Position numbers and translations under genes: made by a program. This document shows, piece by piece, positions 54,260 through 60,624 of a stretch of DNA of 60,624 bases (positions within the stretch are counted from its first letter, which is position 1; each line of letters opens with the position of its first letter). Origin of the DNA: Methylophaga sp. (lineage in GTDB: Bacteria; Pseudomonadota; Gammaproteobacteria; Nitrosococcales; Methylophagaceae). The notes beneath the pieces are model-generated. The model saw nothing but the letters and a program-made list of their open reading frames with translations. It had not been told where the DNA came from and searched no databases. The stretch is from NCBI GenBank assembly GCA_030148085.1, contig JASBUF010000091.1, forward strand, positions 1 through 60,624. Reading direction: 5' to 3'.

Positions 54260-55646
54260 AGTAAAACGGATTTATGCCTGCAAGGAGTGTGGTGCACAGA
54301 CACCACAATGGGCCGGTCGTTGTAGTGACTGCGGTGCATGGAATAGTCTGGAAGAAGAAATACAGAGTTCGACATCATCCGTAGCGCAGGCTACCATCAG
54401 CCGCCATAGCAGCTACGCCGGTGAGCAGAAAAAAGAAGTTCAGGCTTTATCAGAGGTAAAGTCAGAACAAGCGGTGCGTTGGACTACTGGTCTACCGGAA
54501 CTGGATCGGGTGCTGGGCGGCGGCCTGGTCACTGGATCGGTAGTTTTAATCGGCGGTGATCCGGGCATTGGTAAGTCCACCTTGTTGTTGCAGGCTATGG
54601 CCACCATGGCCGATAGCAGTGGTATTAAGCCGCTCTATATCAGTGGTGAAGAATCGCTACAGCAGATTCGTCTGCGGGCAGAACGTTTGCAACTGGAACA
54701 GGCACCACTTGAGCTTTTGGCCGAGACGCATGCTGAACAGATGATAGTCACTGCCCAGCAGCGTAGGCCGCAGGTGATGGTCATCGACTCGATTCAAACC
54801 GTATTTACTGAGCAATTACAGTCTGCGCCTGGTACCGTAGCACAGGTGCGTGAGAGTGCGGCACAACTGGTGCGTTACGCCAAATCCAGTGGCACCACGA
54901 TGATCTTGGTCGGGCACGTCACCAAACAAGGTGCACTGGCTGGTCCCCGTGTGTTGGAGCATATGGTGGATACCGTGCTCTATTTTGAAGGTGATACCTC
55001 GACGCGTTTTCGTATTCTGCGAGCGGTTAAAAATCGTTTCGGTGCAGTCAATGAACTCGGCGTTTTCGGTATGACTGAATTAGGCCTTAAGGAAGTCAGT
55101 AACCCGTCAGCTATCTTTTTATCTCGTGGTGAAGAGTCTGTACCCGGCAGCATTGTCACGGTGATTCGTGAGGGCAGTCGGCCGATGCTGGTCGAAGTGC
55201 AGGCTTTGGTTGATAGCAGTCCTTTGGGTAACCCGCGCCGGGTGACAGTTGGACTGGAGCAGAATCGTCTGGCTATGTTGCTCGCTATTCTGCATCGTCA
55301 TGGTGGTATTACCTGTCACGATCAGGATGTGTTTATCAATGTTGTGGGCGGGGTCAAACTCAGTGAAACGGGCGCTGATTTGGCGGTGTTAGCCGCGATT
55401 ATATCCAGTCTAAGAAACCGGGCATTACCTCGGGACTGGGTGTTATTTGGAGAGGTTGGTCTGACAGGAGAAATTCGACCTGTTCAAGCCGGGGAAGAAC
55501 GCATCCGTGATGCCAGTAAGCATGGCTTTAGTCATGCGATCGTGCCAGCAGCCAATGCACCGAGGAAACCGCTTAGTGGAATGAAAGTGATTCCCGTACG
55601 GCATTTATCGGAAGTGATTGATGCCTTGCGGGAAGCGACCGACTAG
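54252..55646 (+). CDS. radA: DNA repair protein RadA/Sms
   Basis: A 464-residue branch-migration ATPase. N-terminal C4 zinc finger CKECGAQTPQWAGRCSDCGAW, Walker A LIGGDPGIGKSTLLLQA, the RadA KNRFG motif (AVKNRFGAVNELG) and a Lon-like C-terminal domain with RDWVLFGEVGLTGEIRP. Full length; overlaps the alr stop. Confidence 0.97.
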   Translation: MAKVKRIYACKECGAQTPQWAGRCSDCGAWNSLEEEIQSSTSSVAQATISRHSSYAGEQKKEVQALSEVKSEQAVRWTTGLPELDRVLGGGLVTGSVVLIGGDPGIGKSTLLLQAMATMADSSGIKPLYISGEESLQQIRLRAERLQLEQAPLELLAETHAEQMIVTAQQRRPQVMVIDSIQTVFTEQLQSAPGTVAQVRESAAQLVRYAKSSGTTMILVGHVTKQGALAGPRVLEHMVDTVLYFEGDTSTRFRILRAVKNRFGAVNELGVFGMTELGLKEVSNPSAIFLSRGEESVPGSIVTVIREGSRPMLVEVQALVDSSPLGNPRRVTVGLEQNRLAMLLAILHRHGGITCHDQDVFINVVGGVKLSETGADLAVLAAIISSLRNRALPRDWVLFGEVGLTGEIRPVQAGEERIRDASKHGFSHAIVPAANAPRKPLSGMKVIPVRHLSEVIDALREATD

Positions 55647-56026
55647 CTCTGATCGAGCAGAGTAATGAGTTCGCGGTGCAGCAGGCCCTCATCGCCCAGA
55701 TTTAACTCCACCAAGCGCTTGAGATGCGTAATGCTGTCCAGATCAATTTCCTGACATTCAAAGCCCAGCAGATGGTCAGTGATATTGGCCACGCTGGCCT
55801 GCATTTCAATCACAATCTGGCCTTGCTCCAGTAGCAGGTCGACTCGGCATAATTGATGTAGATCTGCATGCCATTGTCCAGGCTTTTCCACCAGTAAGCC
55901 CTTGAGAGAGACATCAATGACTTTGCAGTTGAGGTATTCGTCACCGTCTTCACTGTTAATGTGAGCGAGAGCATCAAACGGAATGCGGCTGAACCGACGT
56001 CTTTCCAATGTGACTTCTTCTGACAT
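55643..56026 (-). CDS. PilZ-domain c-di-GMP binding protein
   Basis: A 127-residue single PilZ domain, start ATG 56026 (with GGGAG upstream on the minus strand); an in-frame ATG at 56050 is less well placed. The c-di-GMP motif RRRFSR (about 10-15) and the DVSLKG motif (about 46-51) are both present, so it should bind cyclic di-GMP. Convergent with radA (stop codons overlap by 4 bases). It may tie pilus, motility or exopolysaccharide control to c-di-GMP; this is inference. Confidence 0.9.
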   Translation of the reverse strand: MSEEVTLERRRFSRIPFDALAHINSEDGDEYLNCKVIDVSLKGLLVEKPGQWHADLHQLCRVDLLLEQGQIVIEMQASVANITDHLLGFECQEIDLDSITHLKRLVELNLGDEGLLHRELITLLDQS

Positions 56027-56086
56027 TTGTCCACTCCCTTCCAGCCTCATTTGATACTATCACTGTTTTGCTGACAGGAGTACATC

Positions 56087-56512
56087 ATGCTGTGGGTCAA
56101 GGCCTTTCACCTGATTTCTATCGTGACCTGGTTTTCAGCCATGTTCTACCTGCCACGTTTATTTGTCTATCACGCAATGTGTGAGGATGAGGCAGGTAAT
56201 GCCCGCTTTAAAGTGATGGAACGTAAACTCTACCGCGGTATTATGACCCCGAGTGCGGTGTTGACCTTGATCTTCGGACTCTGGTTAATGAGCTTCTACT
56301 CTTTGCAGCAATTAGCCTCTATGGGCTGGCTACATGCCAAGCTGACGCTGGTGATATTGCTGTTTGCCTATCATGGTATCTGTGGCCGCATGGTAAAGCG
56401 CTTTGCGGCGGATCAGAATCAACGCAGTCATCGTTTCTACAGGCTGTTTAATGAATTGCCGGTATTGGTGTTGATCGCCGTGATCATCCTGGCGGTAGTC
56501 AAACCATTCTAA
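56087..56512 (+). CDS. hemJ: protoporphyrinogen IX oxidase HemJ
   Basis: A 141-residue membrane protein with four helices, of the HemJ (UPF0093) family, starting MLWVKAFHLISIVTWFSAMFYLPRLFVYH with the conserved His and the Trp/Phe-rich helix. It oxidises protoporphyrinogen IX in heme synthesis and would be the Gram-negative alternative to HemG or HemY. Followed by a terminator. Confidence 0.93.
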   Translation: MLWVKAFHLISIVTWFSAMFYLPRLFVYHAMCEDEAGNARFKVMERKLYRGIMTPSAVLTLIFGLWLMSFYSLQQLASMGWLHAKLTLVILLFAYHGICGRMVKRFAADQNQRSHRFYRLFNELPVLVLIAVIILAVVKPF

Positions 56513-56536
56513 AGCGCTTGTCACAGCTATAAAAAA

Positions 56537-56558
56537 GGCTCCCTCAGGAGCCTTTTTT
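56537..56558 (+). terminator. rho-independent terminator after hemJ
   Basis: GGCTCC - CTCA - GGAGCC stem with AAAAAA before and TTTTTT after. It lies between convergent hemJ and dolP, and the A tract makes it usable for both strands. Confidence 0.92.
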
Positions 56559-56574
56559 GTGAGCAGAATCTGTC

Positions 56575-57150
56575 TTAGTCAGTGTATTCAAAAACCTTCA
56601 CCACCCGCTGAACACCGGCGGTGTTTTTGACCAAGTACACTGCGCGGTCAGCTTCTGCTCGGCTGAGCATGCCCATCAGATAGACGATGCCACGCTCGGT
56701 GACCACCTTGATGAGGAAAGGATCGGTTTTCTCATCAGTAGTCATCTTGGCTTTGACTTTGGAGGTAATCCAGCCGTCACTGCTTCGTGATGGCAAAGCA
56801 CTCGGCGCGGCAATGGCTAGTTCGTTATGAATCCGGCGAACTTTAGGGATTTTCTTAACCTCTTCCGTCACTTTCTGTTTCAGTGACTCGCTGGGAGTTT
56901 CACCGGTCAGTAGAACGATGCCGTTGTAACTGGTGACATTAATGTGACTTTGATCGTAAATCTCTTTGTTATTAAACAAAGCATAAGAGGCTTTGAACTC
57001 AATGCCCTGATCATCAATGACAGTACCCGTAGTACGACGGTCATAAGCCACACTGGCACCGGTTGCCGCACCGCCGACAACGGCTGGTGCGCAGCCTTGT
57101 AACAGGACAACGGGGACAAGCAGCCAGACAAGATTTTTAAGTTTAAACAT
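56575..57150 (-). CDS. dolP: BON-domain lipoprotein, DolP/YraP type
   Basis: A 191-residue outer-membrane lipoprotein: lipobox LLQGC with the acylated Cys20, a short linker GAATGASVAYDRRTTGTVIDDQGIE and two BON domains (about 46-115 and 124-190; INVTSYNGIVLLTGETPSE and VVTERGIVYLMGMLSRAEAD). It matches DolP/YraP. On the same strand just upstream are yraN and lpoA, the usual arrangement for this group. Confidence 0.93.
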   Translation of the reverse strand: MFKLKNLVWLLVPVVLLQGCAPAVVGGAATGASVAYDRRTTGTVIDDQGIEFKASYALFNNKEIYDQSHINVTSYNGIVLLTGETPSESLKQKVTEEVKKIPKVRRIHNELAIAAPSALPSRSSDGWITSKVKAKMTTDEKTDPFLIKVVTERGIVYLMGMLSRAEADRAVYLVKNTAGVQRVVKVFEYTD

Positions 57151-57206
57151 ACGAACGTTCCTTATTAGGATAGTGATCTATTGTAGCTTGACGCTCTTAC
57201 TCTGCG

Positions 57207-57569
57207 TCAGACAAGTTCAAAAGCATTTTGTATCCAGTTCATCTCATAGCCCTGTGTCGCGGGGGAGACGCCGACCACATCAAAGCGGCAACTGTCATGT
57301 TTCGTCGGATGTTGCTGCAGGTAGTACGATGCCGCATGAATAAGCCGGGCTTGTTTGCTGTGATTCACGCTCTCAATGGCTGAGCCATAACGTGCGGACT
57401 TGCGATATCGTACCTCGACAAAAACCAGTGCCCCGTGATGTTGCATAATCAGGTCAATTTCACCGCCACGACTATGATAATTCCGAGTAATCAGTTTCAG
57501 GCCCTGCTGTTGCAAATAGCGACAGACTTCCTGTTCAACCTGTGTGCCTTTGTCCCTGGCAAATAACAT
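57207..57569 (-). CDS. yraN: YraN family (UPF0102) endonuclease-like protein
   Basis: A 120-residue UPF0102 protein with an archaeal Holliday-resolvase-like fold. GTQVEQEVCRYLQQQGLKLITRN and the GGEIDLIMQHHGALVFVEVRYR motif supply the likely metal-binding residues. It follows lpoA with two bases between, as in other Gammaproteobacteria. Confidence 0.93.
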   Translation of the reverse strand: MLFARDKGTQVEQEVCRYLQQQGLKLITRNYHSRGGEIDLIMQHHGALVFVEVRYRKSARYGSAIESVNHSKQARLIHAASYYLQQHPTKHDSCRFDVVGVSPATQGYEMNWIQNAFELV

Positions 57570-57571
57570 GG

Positions 57572-59470
57572 TTAGTTAGCAGGTTGTAAACTGCCCTGAC
57601 TAAAGCGACCCCACTGCATTTCACGCTGAACCTGACCCAATTCATTGACCGACAGTTGGCCGGTAGCACCTTGATAGACAAGGGTATTATCAGCACTGAG
57701 CTGATTGAGTTCGGGTAACAGACGGTAGGCATCAACACCCATCGCATAAAGGCGGAGCAGGCCACCCATGGCCTGGCTCTTTCCCTGCAAGGCCTGATAG
57801 GCAGGATCTTGATTATTGTCACTGGCAAACATCCACGGAATATCGGTGATATATAAATCATTCAGATCGATATCCTGTTGCGGATCGGCATGGCCGGTAT
57901 AGGCGTGCGAGGTGGCAAATAAGGGCAGCGAGCCACTGCGGTGGAACTTGAATTGAGGGACTAATTGGCGAGCTTTCAGCGGCCGGGCCAGAATAAACAC
58001 AAAGTCGATATCCTGACGACGTTGAGGTTCGAAGTCGAGGTTCCGACCCACTACGTTTTTCAAAGCACGGTAACGTTGTTCGCTTGCATCCAGCCCCATC
58101 AGCGGGATCAATGTGTCGCGGAAATCGTTTTCAGACTCAGAGTAACTGGCCTGTGAAATCACACTGCCGCCCTGTTCACGCCAGGCGTCACGAAATGCTT
58201 GTCCAACACGGTCACCCCATTCACCCCGAGGGGTTAATACCACGGCAAATTGATGGCCCTGACGGCGCGCGTGGGCGGCAATTGCCACAGCATCATCTTC
58301 TGGTGCCAGACCAAACTGGTACAGGTTCGGGCGACTCATGCGCTCATCGATCCGGTTTAATGCCAGCACTGGTACCGGCAGTTCCGGCAAGACGGCTAAG
58401 GCGTCGACAGACGCTTTCTGCAGCGGGCCGATAACAACACTGGCACCTCGGGCCACAGCCTCATCATACTGTTGGCGAACATTGCTGCTGCCTGAAACCA
58501 CGTCGCTAATAACATCAAGGAAATGAAGTCTGGCCGATGAACCGCTGGCATAGTGGGCGGCAATAATGCCTTGCTTGATCGCTTTGGCGGCGTCAACGAA
58601 AGGGCCATCTACCGGTAACAGCACGGCAATATCATTGATTTGTTGTGGTAGCTGCTGGCCAGTACTACTGCTGGTTGTGACAGCCTGCTCATACAAAGCC
58701 GGATCGGCCGGATGGTTCGGGTAGCTGCGACGCCAGTCTTCCAGAGCAACCTGTAAGGTTTCCGGTCTGTCCTGATACGCTTTGATGGCATAGGCCAGAG
58801 CAAACCAGCCGCTGTTATCTGCCGGTGGATAGCCAGGGTTGTATAAATCAAGTGCCTGAGGCGTCATTTGCATCAATGCTTGCCATAAGGCTTCGCGGTT
58901 GCTGCTGATGGCGGCATCGTCTTTGAGCAGGCGCTCAAGTTGCAAATGTGCATTGGCCTTTTCCAGCCAGTTGCTGGTCAGGGTATAGGCATCAGCGCGA
59001 AGTTGTAGCCATTCTAGGCGTTGTTCGCTTGACAGCTCAGACTCTGTGAGAGGCGATAATGCGTCCAGAGCCGCCTCACCCTGACTGTTGAATAACGCCA
59101 CTTCAGCGCCTAATGAGGCAGCATCAAAACGTTTGTCCTGACTGAGAACGCTGTGATCAATTTGTTTTAGTGCCTGTTCGGCCTGTTCTACCCGGCTGGT
59201 CTGCCAGAACAGTTCCGCTGCGCGAAGGAGATACAAGGACTGACGTTCACCCTCGTGCTTGGTGGCCAATTGCAGATACTCTTCGGCCGCCTGTTCATAC
59301 TGGCCTTCAGTTTCGGCCGTGACTGTTTTTATCTGAGTCGGTTGTGAACGGGATAGCGGGCCTTGAACGGGCTGACAGGCCGTTAGAATCAGGGCAATAA
59401 CGACCGGTAACAGCAACGTGCGAATAGAGGGCATAGCTGGTGTCTGTGTTGTTAACATAGGAAGCATCAT
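57572..59470 (-). CDS. lpoA: penicillin-binding protein activator LpoA
   Basis: A 632-residue outer-membrane lipoprotein (LppC family). A leader with hydrophobic LLLPVVIALILTAC carries the lipobox LTAC; the mature part has an N-terminal TPR-like helical domain (about 45-265) and a periplasmic-binding-protein-like domain (about 285-620, INDIAVLLPVDGPFVDAAKAIKQG). It activates PBP1A. Two ATG codons at the start (59470 and 59467) with AGGTAAG just upstream; the later ATG at 59434 is an alternative. Confidence 0.94.
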   Translation of the reverse strand: MMLPMLTTQTPAMPSIRTLLLPVVIALILTACQPVQGPLSRSQPTQIKTVTAETEGQYEQAAEEYLQLATKHEGERQSLYLLRAAELFWQTSRVEQAEQALKQIDHSVLSQDKRFDAASLGAEVALFNSQGEAALDALSPLTESELSSEQRLEWLQLRADAYTLTSNWLEKANAHLQLERLLKDDAAISSNREALWQALMQMTPQALDLYNPGYPPADNSGWFALAYAIKAYQDRPETLQVALEDWRRSYPNHPADPALYEQAVTTSSSTGQQLPQQINDIAVLLPVDGPFVDAAKAIKQGIIAAHYASGSSARLHFLDVISDVVSGSSNVRQQYDEAVARGASVVIGPLQKASVDALAVLPELPVPVLALNRIDERMSRPNLYQFGLAPEDDAVAIAAHARRQGHQFAVVLTPRGEWGDRVGQAFRDAWREQGGSVISQASYSESENDFRDTLIPLMGLDASEQRYRALKNVVGRNLDFEPQRRQDIDFVFILARPLKARQLVPQFKFHRSGSLPLFATSHAYTGHADPQQDIDLNDLYITDIPWMFASDNNQDPAYQALQGKSQAMGGLLRLYAMGVDAYRLLPELNQLSADNTLVYQGATGQLSVNELGQVQREMQWGRFSQGSLQPAN

Positions 59471-59527
59471 CTTACCTGTTCGCGTATATTACGACCATAA
59501 CTAGAGACAAAGAATTAAGGAAAAAAG

Positions 59528-60376
59528 GTGACTGTTTCACAACCTGGGCAACTGTTTGTGGTGGCAACCCCGATAGGCAATCTGGCCGATTTTTCGAACC
59601 GCGCGATTTCGACCCTGCAGGATGTCGATGTGATTGCTGCCGAGGATACCCGTCACAGCAAACCCTTATTGCAGCATTTCGGTATTCAGACCCCCTTACT
59701 GTCTTTGCACGAGCACAATGAGCAGCAGCGCAGTGAACTACTGCTACAACGGCTACAAAGTGGTGAGTCGGTGGCGCTTATCAGTGATGCTGGTACGCCG
59801 CTGATTAGTGATCCGGGCTATCGTCTGGTTAGCCTCGTGCGTTCAGCAGGGATTAAGGTGCTACCTATTCCCGGCAGCTGTGCCTTGATTGCTGCCTTGT
59901 CGGCATCAGGAATTGCCTCAGATAAATTCCGTTTTGAAGGTTTTCTGCCACCCAAGACAGGTGCACGTCGGCAGCAACTCGATAGTCTGAAACACGAAGA
60001 ACACAGCCTGATTTTCTACGAAAGCCCCCGTCGTTTGCTTGACACCCTGCAAGACTGTGTCGATGCATTTGGGGCGGAACGTCGTGCCTGTCTGGCACGT
60101 GAGCTAACCAAGGTTCACGAAACCATTGAAACACGGCCTTTGGCAGAGCTGCGTGACTGGGTGAGCGCGGATCAAAATCAACAGCGTGGTGAATGCGTGT
60201 TGTTGATTGAAGGCGCGGAAACTGCCCAATCCGCAGATGAGCAGGAAATCATGCGTATTCTGGGTTTCTTGCTAGAAGAACTGCCGGTGAAGAAAGCGGC
60301 GGCCATTGCCGCAGCGATTACGGGTGGAAAAAAGAACGAAGCCTATCAATTGGCGCTGAAATTACAGCAGAAATAA
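59528..60376 (+). CDS. rsmI: 16S rRNA (cytidine1402-2'-O)-methyltransferase RsmI
   Basis: A 282-residue tetrapyrrole-methylase-fold enzyme of the RsmI/YraL family. VATPIGNLADFSNRAISTLQDVDVIAAEDTRHSKPLL, VALISDAGTPLISDPGYRLV and IKVLPIPGSCALIAALSASG are diagnostic. The GTG start at 59528 has AAGG seven bases upstream. Divergent from lpoA, which is the usual order rsmI/lpoA/yraN/dolP. Confidence 0.97.
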   Translation: MTVSQPGQLFVVATPIGNLADFSNRAISTLQDVDVIAAEDTRHSKPLLQHFGIQTPLLSLHEHNEQQRSELLLQRLQSGESVALISDAGTPLISDPGYRLVSLVRSAGIKVLPIPGSCALIAALSASGIASDKFRFEGFLPPKTGARRQQLDSLKHEEHSLIFYESPRRLLDTLQDCVDAFGAERRACLARELTKVHETIETRPLAELRDWVSADQNQQRGECVLLIEGAETAQSADEQEIMRILGFLLEELPVKKAAAIAAAITGGKKNEAYQLALKLQQK

Positions 60377-60387
60377 CTCGGCTCAGT

Positions 60388-60393
60388 TAAAAT
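60388..60393 (+). promoter_or_regulatory. putative -10 element of rnpB
   Basis: TAAAAT seven bases before the predicted 5' end of RNase P RNA. No -35 match at good spacing is seen, so it is weakly supported. Confidence 0.4.
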
Positions 60394-60399
60394 AGCCGC

Positions 60400-60624
<225 letters not shown>

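Overview
The window is a bacterial chromosome segment with densely packed genes. It opens inside a 5S rRNA gene and ends inside the RNase P RNA gene (rnpB). The gene content points to a Gammaproteobacterium: CysB-type LysR regulator, nusB-thiL-pgpA, rpsF-rpsR-rplI-dnaB-alr-radA, and lpoA-yraN-dolP beside rsmI-rnpB. An MxaD-like periplasmic protein, a squalene/C30-type synthase, PnuT-type thiamine uptake and glycolate oxidase would fit a methylotroph such as a Methylophaga relative. That placement is inference from gene content; no methanol dehydrogenase genes lie in the window.

Layout. 0-3.3 kb: 5S end, Kdo/WaaP-like kinase, cupin, hybrid sensor kinase. 3.4-8.7 kb: the most unusual block. A HTH-PAS-PAS regulator and a Cys/Gly-tailed membrane protein are divergent from a three-gene operon for a secreted cupin, a 514-residue exported protein of unknown family, and a TorF-like porin. 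The divergent promoter region has three 15-bp TTAC-N7-GTAA palindromes, one covering the -35 of a near-consensus promoter. 8.7-13.6 kb: minus-strand mtaD-ubiG-gph-rmuC-hpnC. 13.7-16.3 kb: mtnA, an SDR and a phosphotransferase. 16.3-19.4 kb: a TPP-riboswitch-controlled thiamine uptake operon (TonB receptor, YkoF-like protein, PnuT). 19.5-21.5 kb: small zinc-ribbon protein, MxaD-like protein, cysB. 21.6-25.7 kb: assimilatory sulfate operon (TauE-like exporter, TusA-like protein, cysH, cysD, cysN). 26-28.5 kb: katG with a long upstream palindrome, and a small lipoprotein. 28.5-33.2 kb: minus-strand glcDEF, DUF3465 and a deoxyinosine glycosylase. 33.4-36.4 kb: cysI, DUF934 and apaH.

36.5-38.5 kb: nusB-thiL-pgpA. 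38.5-44 kb: type IV pilus minor pilin genes (two FimT/GspH, PilE on the opposite strand, PilW, PilX and a very large PilV with a Cys-rich C-terminal domain), with no pilY1 present. 44-47.8 kb: PfkB kinase, rnd, alpha/beta hydrolase, glutaredoxin-like protein, moaB. 47.9-55.6 kb: OmpA-like lipoprotein, rlmB (apparently non-AUG start), a probable S6:S18 leader RNA, rpsF, rpsR, a DUF2232-type protein, rplI, dnaB, alr and radA. 55.6-60.6 kb: PilZ protein, hemJ, dolP, yraN, lpoA, rsmI and the 5' part of rnpB.

How it fits together. Sulfate is activated by CysDN, reduced by an iron-sulfur APS reductase (no cysC is seen, which fits) and then by CysI, with CysB as probable regulator. MtaD and MtnA lie back to back and both process methylthio compounds in methionine salvage. 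Thiamine is handled by a riboswitch-controlled outer-to-inner membrane uptake route and by ThiL. No tRNA gene, CRISPR array, prophage or insertion sequence was seen.
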